64,000 nt of DNA. Source: Sipunculus nudus (Eukaryota > Annelida > Sipuncula > Golfingiida > Sipunculidae). Where the stretch lies: positions 48,829,678 through 48,893,677 of the forward strand of contig CM049307.1 of the NCBI GenBank assembly GCA_026874595.1, given 5' to 3'. Numbering within the stretch: position 1 is the stretch's first letter; every line of letters starts with the position of its first letter. Below are positions 23,721 to 34,639 of this stretch, piece after piece. Below the pieces are notes generated by a model, which saw nothing but the letters and a program-made list of their open reading frames with translations, had not been told where the DNA came from and did not search any database. The translations under genes and the position numbers were made by a program.

Positions 23721-24689
23721 TCTTTGGGCTATACACGGGTTGGGGACCATATTTACCCCTAGTTTTATATACTCCATATAAAACGGAGAAATGAGCCCAG
23801 ATTATGCCTATTGGAGGGTCCCTTTATGTAACCGTTGCCAAGTTTATTTAATCATGTATAGTTAGTTGAAAACTTACATCAAGTGTTTAACTCTTTTAAT
23901 GTTTTACCAAGGGCCGCTTATCAGCATTCTTTATGTTTGATTATGTATAAATTTTTGTGAGAGCTATTTTTTAAATGGTCATGTCTAGGTAATTGTCGCA
24001 AAAATCATACTTGTGTCATAAGAACAGATACTGCCGCTGTTGTATTTTATTTTCAGAGGCTCCATTTTCGCATGAACCAGTTGTCAGCCATCAGTGCAGC
24101 CTTCCCAGTGTGGTCCGGCTCAGCTCTTCTGCTACAGCAAGCTGCAACCTGAGCCAACATACAACAACAGCCAGATATTGGACGCTTTTATAAATGCAGA
24201 ACTCCTTGAGTAAATACTGAGGCCTGTGGCGCCACCATCTGGACTGATATTTTATTAAATCCTTTATGGCCACCTGGCTCACTAATGGACTGTAACATGT
24301 AATAACTTATTGTACCTGGTGCATGTTGAATGTCAGTGATGTATCTTTGAATATTTTATATTGTTTTTGAATGTTCAATAAAAATTACACAATCCCTGAA
24401 CCTTCAAAACAACTATCAGACTGCAAAATCCCTATTTACTGGAGGTACTGTGTGGGGAGAGAACACTCCCTACCCGCTGTTGTAGCATTGGATAAACCTA
24501 CCTCCCCCCTCCGAACATGGGAGTTAGGGGTAGGGTAACCGGCTAACAGCCTATACACAGCCTACCAGTCATTTTTTGATCATATAAGAAACAAACAAAA
24601 ACAAATTCTCCTCTCCACAGGCTAGTTATTATGAATGTTATCGCAAAATTTTCAAATGTAGTGTAAAATTTTCCCTATAAGGGGAAGGA
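23721..24689 (+). other. 3' interior of the LTR element with polypurine tract
   Basis: A short exon-like block at 24055-24195 follows a pyrimidine-rich 'ttttattttcag' and has one frame ending at 24195, but it holds a stop near its start. An AATAAA lies at about 24377. The purine tract at 24680-24689 primes the 3' LTR. A captured host 3' exon is possible but unproven. Confidence 0.45.
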
Positions 24690-25174
24690 TGTAACATTCT
24701 TGCCCTTTGACCTGGCTAGGGGTGGGGCATGAACACTGATTGACAGTCAATATAGAGATGCCCCATAGCCAATCACAGGCAGCTGAGGACTTCGCCCTCT
24801 GCCCCTCTGGGATAAAACTCCCTTGCCCTGGCGATTCTCCCTCTCTCTTGGATCATCGAGCGGTGGACCCCTATGCCTGCCCTCTGTGGCAGGCAGAGGG
24901 TATATGGCTTCTTTTTCACCTTGGGGTTGGTTTTACGACTGTGTCGGCTACCCAGGTGAAGAGCCACCCACTACCAAAGAGCAGTCCTTTTATCTAGTCT
25001 TGTAAGCATCTTTCTGTTTCATTTATAAGTCTAGATAATAATATGCAGTCCTGATATTTTGAAGGTTTAGGCTCTAAGTTTTATTCCAGTAAAAAGTGGT
25101 ATTTTATCTCTTTAAATTGTGCGAGTGCATGTTGCCCAAGCCCGATTTCCTCCCAGAATAAATAAGCAGCTACA
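24690..25174 (+). repeat. 3' LTR
   Basis: 485 bp, pair of the 5' LTR, preceded by the polypurine tract and followed by the ATGT duplication. Confidence 0.92.
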
Positions 25175-25178
25175 ATGT

Positions 25179-25550
25179 ATCGTAGAATTCTCCCGACCAC
25201 GTGTTTGCATTTTGTTATTTTTTGCCAAATTTTAGCCCATATTCCTAGATTCATCAGAGCATAAGTGACATCTACATTTGTGAATATTCCTTGATGTTCC
25301 TGAATCCTGATCATGTGAGGGATCCATACCAAAATCTAATGGATTCTTAATTGGCCCGTTCCTGAAATGTTCTGAAAATTTTATGAGATTTGATCTATTC
25401 ATGATTGCGCCTGTTATGTTGTGAATGAACACACATGTGAACAGGGGTGGATGAACAACCTTCTGGCGAAGGCAATTAGCTTATAGGTCATGAACATTAT
25501 CCAGTCATCTGCTATATGATTAATATTAAGACAATATTATATTTATAACA
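25179..25550. other. Spacer, possible decayed repeat
   Basis: Two overlapping minus-strand frames (83 and 66 codons) cover 25081-25432 but cross the LTR end and show no family. I see no gene. Confidence 0.5.
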
Positions 25551-25966
25551 TTAGCCCCACTTACACTAGAAAATTATGGCGCGAGCTAGACCTGTCCAAA
25601 TAAATGTGGAGCGAGCTACATTTTATCTTGCGTTCACACTGTGCCGGACCAAGTGAACGCACTTCCCTGTCAAGTTAGGCCACATAGCACTTAGCCCGAT
25701 CTATAAGCTGGATTGCATTTACATATTTATATATAATTATATTTAGATAGCGTGCTCCACTTCTGTTTACACATGTACAAAGCACAAATGTAGGCCACGC
25801 TATATGCTGTCTGGCTCGCTCTAGAAAGTAGAACCAACTCAAACCGCTGGTCATTTTGTAGCGCGCTCCAGACCGAAAATCCTTGAAATCTGGCCCGAAC
25901 GAGGGACTTGGTGTGTGCTAAATGATGCAGAGCGCTCCAGAAAAACATGTGTAAATAGGGGCTAAT
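25551..25966. mobile_element. Inverted-repeat MITE with GAGCGCGCTC-type motifs
   Basis: The ends read ATTAGCCCC..TTACAC on the left and, inverted, ATTAGCCCC..TTTACAC on the right (GTGTAAATAGGGGCTAAT). Inside, 'gcgcgagct', 'ggagcgagct', 'agcgcgctcca' and 'agagcgctcca' recur in both orientations. No transposase. The duplication is at most TA/TTA. Confidence 0.5.
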
Positions 25967-26548
25967 ATATGCCATATATATATACCGTATATGAATATAT
26001 ATATCACACACACACATATATATCTATCATAGGCCTATTATTGTATTAAGTATTATCAATATCACAATATAACAAAATTAGGAGGGAGTATAGAATTCGG
26101 CCTACATGGATGAGGTTATGGGTGTACATGTATGATGTACGTATACAGACGAACGGACGTTATAATGTCATGTCGATGTCATATCATCAGGCATGTCATG
26201 GCTTATGTTGATTACTACTATTACTAATATGAGACGGTCCAGTCAGTTTAGACCCATCTTGGAAATGTAGGTAGGATTCTATACACGGGCCCAAAAGGAT
26301 CATGGGGTAGCGACAGCCTGTCACCTCAAACGTCGATTTTAGATGAACTGAAGAACGATGGGCCCTATCAGTTTATTTCCGAAGGCCTGAGTGTCATGTT
26401 GTCATTGCTAATCATGGGGTCGATTCTTTTGCAGAGTTGCAGACTCTGGACTGCCATTAATAAGCATAACAACCGACATTTGTCTACATACCATCAGTTT
26501 AGATAGCAGTTGGAAAATTACATGGTTCGACCTGAACTTCAAGGACGG
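25967..26548. other. Spacer
   Basis: A short (TA)n/(CA)n stretch near 25975-26030. No coding recognised. Confidence 0.55.
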
Positions 26549-27843
26549 GTTGCTGACAGTGTTTGCGACTAAGCATTGGATGGTACAGGCCAGCCGGGCC
26601 TGTATTGTCCTAAAGTTGCAGGCCCAGTTCAAATGTTACAGGCCCAACATTGTTTAAGGTAAAAATCTTCATGTGATCTCAATATAAACTTAAAATGTGT
26701 TTATTTCAGGATGCATACTATAAAGAATATATATATATATATATATATAAATATATATATATACTATATTAAAAAATCACATTGTGATAGGTTACAAACA
26801 TAGAAGATCTTATAATGTACAAAAGGTTTCCTGCATTGTGATAAGCCGCATTGGATCTGATCACAAAGGTTTCGTGAGAAATGTATAATATGAAGTCCTA
26901 TAACAGCAAATGATTTATATTGATTTATTCATACTATGACAAAGGACAAAGGAGCTGTCAACATTTAATTTAACCAGGGTAATCAGTATATTTATCTGAT
27001 CATGACAAAATTTCAGCAGGACGTGGTCTGAGCTTATTGAATGCACAGGCTTACGGAAAAACATCGTAAAACATTTATTCTTTTCTAACGATTACGACAG
27101 CTGTTTTGCTGTATGAAAGATAAACTTATGATAAATTGAGGTCTTAATCACATTTGTGGTTCAGAAAACACACGTGGAGAAAATGAATATTTAACCAAGC
27201 ACGTAATGAACTATAGTTAAGTTTGACTGGGGAAAAGGGCTGTACTTAAATGTCTTTTATTACAAAATAAAATACATGGTCTGGTAAATGATCGATGATT
27301 ATGTTAAGAGCCCTGCGAAGGTTGACACTAATAAAATGACTTGTATGGAACCACCTGCACATGGGTCAAATGACGTCGATGTAATGTCAGCCAACGGCCG
27401 GGTATGTGGGTCAAGTGTCAACAGGGGTAAGTTTTCTAAGAAACTTGTGACCACATCGCTCAATGAAGGTCGCTCACATGAGAATTGACCGTATGCCGCG
27501 AGCTTTTGTCACGCACCCACGTTTATAATAAGCGTATCCTACTGTTATGTACGTCTGCATTTCACCACGCAGGGGGTCCCAGAAATCGCTCTCCTTAAAA
27601 GGCGACGCATTCACTAATATATAATCGGGGAAACTGTGAAACTTTTTGGAACATTCCCAAAAAGACAGTGAATGAAGCGGATAAACAACGTGGCAGGGAA
27701 TGATAAAAATAGACTTAGGTATTTTGCAAACAAAATTCTAGCAAGCCAACCGGGCCTGAAATGCTCTAGAACTGCCGGCCCGAAGATATTTCAACAAGCC
27801 ACGGGCCGGCGGGCCTGCGTTAGTCGCAAACGCTGGTTGCTGA
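26549..27843. mobile_element. Non-autonomous hAT transposon, 1279 bp
   Basis: The element (26557-27835) is bounded by CAGTGTTTGCGACTAA on the left and the inverse of CAGCGTTTGCGACTAA on the right. An exact 8-bp target duplication GTTGCTGA flanks it (26549-26556 and 27836-27843). An 8-bp duplication with a CAGxG-type end is diagnostic of hAT. Subterminal GGCCCG/GGGCC motifs lie near both ends (26585-26645 and 27745-27817). The interior has no transposase and carries a (TA)n at about 26727-26763. Confidence 0.88.
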
Positions 27844-27887
27844 CATCATGTGAGTTTAAAACATTCCACACTTAACAGATGCAGACC

Positions 27888-27929
27888 ACTGGTGACAGTG
27901 GTCACTGCTCTGTGATCACTGTCACCAGT
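27888..27929. repeat. 42-bp near-perfect palindrome
   Basis: The left arm ACTGGTGACAGTGgTCAC pairs with the right arm GTGAtCACTGTCACCAGT around a 6-base loop (tgctct), with one mismatch. Its outer bases resemble the duplicated target of the element at 28000. Confidence 0.8.
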
Positions 27930-27989
27930 CACTGCTCTGGGCCAATCATATGCTTGGCTGAGGGCCATAATAGAGCAGGGTACTAGTCT

Positions 27990-28390
27990 ATCACCAGTGT
28001 AGTCTCTCCAACAGACGCCAGGTGCCGCTACCGCTCTTGCACCAGTACGTCTGTTATTGGACGCCATTTTTCTTAGGAACGGAAGTGTTGTTTGGCATGC
28101 GCAAGGAATACCCCTACTATACCACCCTTGCAATAGACAAGCAAAAGTGGATTATTTTTGCCACACAACCAAACAATATTGTGTACTTGTCTTTATTGGG
28201 GTCTGCCGGGTTTGTGCAAGGGCGACATCCATTCTGGTTTCACCTCCAGATGCCAGGGGGGTTCCTTGCGCATGCCCAACGGCACTTCCGTTTTTCAAGA
28301 TTCTTGAAAAAAAATGGCTTCCAATAACAGACGTACTGGTGCAAGAGCGGTAGCGGAACCTGGCGTCTGTTGGAGAGACAATCACCAGTG
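27990..28390. mobile_element. Mutator-like MITE, 381 bp
   Basis: The target duplication ATCACCAGTG occurs at 27990-27999 and 28381-28390. The terminal inverted repeats extend about 110-120 bp: the left start is TAGTCTCTCCAACAGACGCC and the right end is its near-exact inverse. The arms share 'cgctaccgctcttgcacc', 'acgtctgttattgga' and 'catgcgcaagga'. Long inverted ends with a 9-11-bp duplication are typical of Mutator-like elements. The short frames on both strands here are artefacts of the inverted arms. Confidence 0.85.
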
Positions 28391-28764
28391 CCCCTTCGGT
28401 CCAACTCGATCCTACTCCAACTCGCCTTGATGAAAAACCGTACCAACACCGTCTCGACTAATCCAACTCACCCAATGACAATGTCGTACCTAAAACAACC
28501 TCTCACACCTGCCCGCTGGGCCCTCACACAGAGACATCCAGGTTACTTTTCGTTCATACAACGCATTGATCGTGAGACTCACCCATTTTCTCCTTACCCC
28601 ACGCTCTCACTTGAAGGCAGCTTAATCCAATAGGGCCTATCTGACAGCTTGAAACATTTCATTAGGTTTAAATAGGCCCTAAAGGTGAATTAAAATAATA
28701 ATTTTGGTAATTAATGGTAATTAAGGTAATTAATATCACTATGTATATTTAGGCCTATTGGTGA
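28391..28764. other. Spacer before the duplicated block
   Basis: No gene or repeat recognised. AT-rich from 28650 with short 'ggtaattaa' iterations. Confidence 0.55.
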
Positions 28765-29222
28765 CTTTAAAAAACCCAGCTTGTAATAACGTAAAAAAAT
28801 ATTTTCTTTTTGGTGGAGCTCCAATTATATTAAATGAACTCTTTTCTGACCTAAATATTTTAAACAAGTTCGACAGCCTTAATTAATCCCGGCACGGGAT
28901 GTGTTTCGGTTTTGGGGGTGGATCGGGGTTGATCTCCCCAGTGGCGAATATAGAGTGGGGGACCCCCCCCCCCCTCTTTTTTTTCTTAATTTCTTTTAGT
29001 GGTGGGGACAAATTACCCCTTTTCTCTATATCACATAAAGGGAAATAATCTATAATTTGACATTTTTAGATAATCCATCCATCCAACAGTTAATGGTTTT
29101 GTCATATGATCATAAAAGGCTAAATAATATTTCAAAAATGCATGTCAAACTGAGAAAATTTATAACTGGCTCGATCACTGTGTTGTCATAAATGTTAACC
29201 TATCGTATATATCGTTCAATTT

Positions 29223-30400
29223 ATAGCTCAGCTGACTGAAAGTAAACTGAGCTACAGCGAACACCCTTTGTCCGGCGTCCGTCCGTCTCGCCGTCCGGCC
29301 GTCCGTTAACAGGGCACAAATCGTAACCGCTGGACCTGGAATCTTCTAACTTGAAATCCAGGGAGGTCAATAATAAATCTCCTTGGAAACCTGAAATAAG
29401 GTCTCTGTTACTCATATTCTCCAAGCTATGGGTCTCGTAAGTACCACCCAGAATAATTAAATGTGATACAAAAACTCTTCCTTAGTTTCCAGAGAACTCC
29501 TCTGAGACCCTTGGTCCGATATTTCTGAAACCCAGCATAGTTGTTCCTTCACCTATGTTGTTGTGCCTAACAAAGATAGGTGTCACCACCAGCAATCCTT
29601 TCTGTACAGTATGAATCTGGGTGTCTTTGAGATAAAAGCCCATATCTCAGGAGTGGCTGAATGTATTGTGCTGAAAGTCTGTCCATAGACCTTGGATCTC
29701 TCTATCTTTAATTGCGACTGGTAGCGCCACCTACAATACTTTTTGCGTAGTGTCCATCTGTGTATTCGCCATCTGTTCGTCTTAGTGGTTCTTAAATGTA
29801 TTGGGTTGATATGTGCATCTTCATGTATCCTCAACACCTACATCTCGTAAACAAGACTGGTGGAGCCACCTGCAATCATTTTCCTGTGGCGTCCATCCGT
29901 ACATGTGCTTTTGGTGAAAATTGCTCATATCTCAGGAATGGTTCAAGATATTGGTATGAAATTCGGCATGTCCATCCATCTTGGAAAGTTTTCTCATAAG
30001 CCTGACAGGAGCCGCCACCTACTTTCCTGGTTTTGAAGAATAAAAAAAGCACTTTTCTCACTAGTGATTTGCCGTATTGGCCTGAATTGGTCCATACCCA
30101 TGGATCTTGGACTCCTCCATATTTTACTTAAGACTTGTGGTGCCATCTGCAATAGTTTTCTTGTGGCGTCTATACATATATGTTTTTTGGGGTTAAAATT
30201 TGTTCATATTTTAGGAGTGGTTCAAGGTATTGGTCTGAAATTTGGCATGTCAATCCGTCTTGGAGAGTTTTCTCGTAAACCAGACATTTCTAAGGACTCT
30301 TCCTAAAATTCATGATTTTTTGGCACTCTGGCAATCATTTTGCTCATTGTTCAATATTCCTTGAATTCAGCTGAGCGTCATGGCCCATGAGCCACTTGTT
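29223..30400 (+). mobile_element. HINE-like element, family 1 (copy c)
   Basis: 5' hairpin AGCTCAG…CTGAGCT, a GTCCGTCC microsatellite (29277-29306), core units marked by 'ggtg(g/t)(a/c)gccacc' at about 29580, 29720, 29860, 30010 and 30135, then TCAGCTGAGC and 'ggcccatgagcc', ending CTTGTT. Confidence 0.75.
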
Positions 30401-31018
30401 TAAAAGGAAACGTATGCCTTAATTATGAATAAAAGGCCTATGGTTTTGAAAACTGAGCACAAATTACTTTCCTACAATTAAAATATGTATTCCATAATGA
30501 GTGATTAATTGGATTATGAAGGAAATTTTGATAGTAAACATGTGAGAGGGCTTTTGTCCTAAAGGGAGATGGAGGTAGTTGTCAACGTAAACATATATGT
30601 CATTTTCCGGGGGTGGGTAGCGCGCTTTTGTCCCGGCCCTACCATTTTCGCTAAATATTAAAATGTTAAGTAACACAAAGTTATTAATTTTGATTGTAGG
30701 CCTATCACTATTCGTACATTTTTACTGAACCACTTCAAAAGCGTTTCTCCTGATATACCTGACTGCATGCATATTTGGGTCTGACAATTCACAGAACACC
30801 AACGAAAACCACAGAAAATCACCGTAAACCACAGAAAACTACCGAAAATCAACCAAAGGCACTTGGAATCAACAAAGTTTTTTGACACTCCTGAATATTT
30901 TAGTTGTTTTAACTGATAACAAGCATAATATAAAAAGATTGATAGGGTTAAAAGTATAATTTACAATAATAAATAACAAATTAAATACATGTTATTTACA
31001 TACACACACACACACAAT

Positions 31019-31076
<58 letters not shown>

Positions 31077-32162
31077 AACGCCTGTATTACGGTCACCATC
31101 GGGACTGAATGAGATTGGCCTTAATACAGGAGTGGCCGTTATACAGGACTTGACCAGGATAAGGGAATAAAATGTAACACGAAACCAAGTTCAAATCTTA
31201 TTACAATCAACAAAATAAACGTATATACAGAGTATTAGTATAATTACTGTTATCAATAAAAAATAAAATATTTACAATCACGTCAACCCTATTTATAACA
31301 ATATAATAACAGCGTAACATTTTATACATGTAACAATGAATTTTTTTTGCATTCATAATTATTCATGTATGAGTAAATTGAACGATGTTTGCCGCACTGT
31401 TTTCTTTTGATGTACGTGTTCACAAGGACTTGTAGGTTTAAAGATCAGTTTGACTAACGTTTTTCTGATGACATAATCATCGGGACCCGCTGGTTTTCAT
31501 TCGGTACTTAAATGTCAAACTCCCTGATTAAGATCCGGCTCGCACGACTGATTCCAAAACATGCGCGCAGGTGGGAACACACATGCCTTACGATTGTGCA
31601 TATGAATGAGGCTCAGTGGGGTAGTACGACGCTCGCTACGCGTCAAACAACTCAGTCACGGTCGAGTGGGTACCTTTATCCAGGCACTTACAGGAATATG
31701 TGAGGGCGGACACTTGTGTGATGATATTGAGGTCAGCAGTGGCCGCTGGATTTGTTGAGCCCATATCACGGAATCACTGCCCCTGACCGTAATATATAAA
31801 CTTACTTTGTTAAATAAACGTCCATGGCTTGTCGGTATATAACTTTAAATGCAGTATCAGGATAATCATGAAGGAGTTCTGATTCAGTCTCTGATTTTTA
31901 GTTATATACCTTAATTGGATTAGGGATCACACTGAAATTAAGCCGAAACCGGTATCGTTAATAAATTAAGGCATCAGAGTGAATCAACAATTAAAGCTAC
32001 ATCGAGATTTTACCATTTTCCTTTGCGTCGTCTGCTGCAATAACATCATTAACCTATACGGCTCCTAATTCTAAAGCCTTTACTGCTATATACTGCATCT
32101 TAACCTTAACTGGATCAAATATACGCTGTTCAGAGCAAACATGTAACCTATAGCCGATCGAA

Positions 32163-32194
<32 letters not shown>

Positions 32195-32605
32195 CGCAGG
32201 AAGGCCGGAGCTCTCTTTTCAGCCAACGCTATCTTTTTTCAGGGTTTCAGACCAATATTTGCGGGCTGGACCCCGCCCCTTTTACGGACCTAGGTTTTGT
32301 CATTGGTTCTCCTATGTTGGACCCCTTCTCTCCCTAAAAAGTGGATCCACCCCTGACACATATAAGGTAAGTACATATAAGGTAACAAACTCCATCTCAA
32401 AGTTTGCTTACCCACAATCATCCCTATAACACAAATGGGCTTCGTGATGGTGGCAGTCATTTAAAACCTTTTCGGGCTATTTCGCTTTTTGGACGTTTTT
32501 GATATTCATAAAACATAAAGGCATCATTTTAAATTATACATAACATTTACTCTTACGAGAAATAAACAAAAACAACCATTTTAAAAGGTATAATGCCACA
32601 ATTTT

Positions 32606-32775
32606 GTCATTTAGTGAAATGCCTGAGTGAACAAGTCATTTCGTACAATGTCTGAAATCTTTAGTCATTTTACGAAATGCCTGACAGTTCCCCTATAACA
32701 TATGTTACACTCAAGGACACGACCCATGAGAACCTTGTTAAACAGGTTTCATGCATGCCCCTGGGAGTTATAAAC
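32606..32775 (+). promoter_or_regulatory. Promoter of first-exon cassette A
   Basis: Three copies of an imperfect palindrome, CATTTnnnnAAATGYCTGA type, begin at 32606, 32635 and 32664 with an exact 29-bp period. A TATAAA box lies at 32769-32774, 135 bp before the start codon. The same arrangement with the same spacing is found in cassettes B and D. The regulatory role is inferred from this conservation. Confidence 0.55.
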
Positions 32776-32903
32776 TGGGCCGATACAATGAATCGCCGAC
32801 TGGACAGTGTAATTATGCACCTCCTCTCCATACAGGCGTGCTGGTTGACTGACTACCGTTCGACTTTCACCATCACATGCCGAGTAACTGTCTATCAGGC
32901 AAC

Positions 32904-32946
32904 ATGGCTGTTCTAACCGCTGTCCTACTTCTGGCCATACTAGCAG
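32904..32946 (+). CDS. Alternative first coding exon A (signal peptide)
   Basis: ATG at 32904 opens 14 codons, MAVLTAVLLLAILA, plus one base, ending at a G|gtattt donor. It is a classic hydrophobic secretion signal. Joined to exon 2 it gives '…ILAGANAGADSSC', a good signal-peptidase context. Phase 1 fits exon 2, about 19.6 kb downstream. A (TC)n(TA)n microsatellite follows the donor. All signals look intact. Confidence 0.55.
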
Positions 32947-32963
32947 GTATTTCTATGATTATT

Positions 32964-33034
<71 letters not shown>

Positions 33035-33145
33035 AAACAATATCAATATCTCTCAAACCACAGGCACTCGTTTCCTCTTATATAACTCTCATGTATCACT
33101 CATTCTCAGTGCGTTGACAGTGTTCAATTATTTTGAGTGATGGAA

Positions 33146-33147
<2 letters not shown>

Positions 33148-33202
<55 letters not shown>
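33148..33202. repeat. (TA)n microsatellite
   Basis: Pure TA run after the 33030-33145 block, which also occurs in cassette C at 43015-43120. Confidence 0.95.
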
Positions 33203-33204
<2 letters not shown>

Positions 33205-33635
33205 CAGGATGCTAAGAGCTGATACATACATATGACGTATAGAATTTAGTTGCTTGTAAATTATGTACATTCTACGGCTCATCCATGGCAAAACTATGCA
33301 GCAAATTATATGGACTATCTATATGGAATGTATGCATTCTATGGTCCTAATGATAGAATCATTTCTGCACGTCCTGTCCAAGCCACCCTAAAAAAGCAAC
33401 AACAAAAAAGATATATGTTCAGTAAGTAGTGAGATATACTGTGTATGTTACAGTCAATGTGTATAATCAGTCAATTTACAAATTGTCTGATTTACTCATT
33501 TAGTACCTCCAGTTCTTCATTTTTTCAGCATCGTTTTTCTCAATCTTATAAATATTCTTATCATAATTCAGCCCATCCTTTGCACTTGGTTTCACTTCTT
33601 TACATCTACATGTATACAAATATTTTTAAAAACTA
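33203..33635. other. Spacer
   Basis: Palindromic 'ggaatgtatgcattct' type motifs at 33260-33350, also seen at 44888-45020. No gene. Confidence 0.55.
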
Positions 33636-33639
33636 GAAT

Positions 33640-34350
33640 ACGGGTAGTCGACAAGCGACTTCGTGTATCCTCCGAAATCAGAGTGGTAAGGGTGAAGTGA
33701 GGCATGGACTGAGTGGTAAAGGGAAATAGAGTGAGACGTGTTGCATGTTAACATGGATCTCTGCCACGTAAACATGATTGTAGGTGGCGCCACTTTTCAT
33801 TTTAACAAGAAAGCTATCTAAGATGTATACACATGCTAAATTTCAGGTGGCAAACTACAGCCGAGATATGAGTGATTTTTACCCCAGACAGACAAACAAA
33901 TGGACACCATGCAAAAATACATGCAGGTGGCGCCACCAGTTTTGTGTATGATAAATAGCTTTGTAAAATCTATACACATGCAAAATTTCAGGCCGATATG
34001 GCAAACCAGTCCTGAGATATGAGCATGGATGTCTGCAGCGTAAACATGATTATAGGTGGCGCCACCTGTCATATAAACGAGAAATCTATCCAAGATGTAT
34101 ATAGATGCAAAATTTTAGGCGGCCCAAGTCAAACCACTGCAGAGATATGAGTGATTTTAACCCAAGGCAGACGGACAGATGGGCGCTGTTTAAAAATGGT
34201 TGTATAGGTGACGCCACCAGTTTTGTGTATGGTATAAAGCTATCCAAGAGCTACACTCATACAAAACTTCAGCCCGATTGATCAAACGAGTCCCCAAGAT
34301 ATATATGTGGGTTTATGTGTGAAAACCGACGCGCAGATGGACGCTGTGCA
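33640..34350. repeat. Four ~140-bp core repeats of a HINE-like family 4
   Basis: Units are marked by 'aggtggcgccacc' at about 33783, 33924, 34055 and a variant at 34205, each followed by 'aaatttcag…gagatatgag' text. Termini are unclear. No coding. Confidence 0.65.
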
Positions 34351-34639
34351 GAGAGGAAAGGTCAGAGGTCAACCAAAAATGAGGGCGCAGCAGTTCACAT
34401 GTGACCAAATCATTATTCCGAGTTTTGTAAAATTCCGTTCAGTGGTTACGGAGGAGTTCTCCGGAAACCTTTGCGACGGCGGCGGCGGTGGGCTGAAAGC
34501 ATGTAGTATCCGCAAAACTCTTGTTTTGGCGGATACAATAAGCATTATAAGATTAAGTATTTCATATTCTTTGACACCTAATGTCACAATCCTTAAAAGT
34601 CAAATGTTATTGTTTGGTCGCTCATTTTCTTGTTAATCC

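Larger units (their letters stand above)
18232..25178 (+). mobile_element. Non-autonomous LTR retrotransposon (LARD-like), complete
   Basis: It has two LTRs (18236-18719 and 24690-25174) that are about 97% identical by eye. Both begin TGTAACATTC and end GCAGCTACA. A 4-bp target duplication ATGT flanks the element (18232-18235 and 25175-25178). A TGG-containing primer-binding-site candidate starts at 18722, and a polypurine tract (AAGGGGAAGGA) ends at 24689. The ~5.97-kb interior has no gag, protease, RT, RNase H or integrase frame, so it must depend on enzymes made elsewhere. Its orientation follows from the primer site and purine tract. Confidence 0.9.
28765..33190 (+). repeat. Segmental duplication, copy 1 (carries first-exon cassette A)
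   Basis: Colinear with 37145-41770. Shared landmarks include 'ttctttttggtggagctc', the family 1 HINE, the 'ccgaaaaccacagaaaatcac' tract (30800 and 39320), 'gccgaaaccggtatcg' (31945 and 40363), a long poly-G tract (32163-32194 and 40581-40602), and the promoter plus signal-peptide exon. The copies differ by small indels and microsatellite length. The frames within are repeat-derived. At 31060-31150 there is a short stretch resembling a decayed MITE. Confidence 0.88.

Noticed and set aside
18286-25005. Frames of 95, 85 and 64 codons at 18286-18573 and 24740-24997
   Set aside because: Same sequence in both LTRs of the retrotransposon; no evidence of a protein.
25081-25432. Two overlapping minus-strand frames at the 3' LTR boundary
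   Set aside because: One crosses the LTR end, and neither shows a motif.
28022-28449. Overlapping frames on both strands at about 28.0-28.4 kb
   Set aside because: They come from the long inverted arms of the Mutator-like MITE.
34307-34636. 109-codon plus-strand frame with a Gly run
   Set aside because: Overlaps the family 4 repeat end and the edge of the LINE, and is mirrored by a minus-strand frame; no support.
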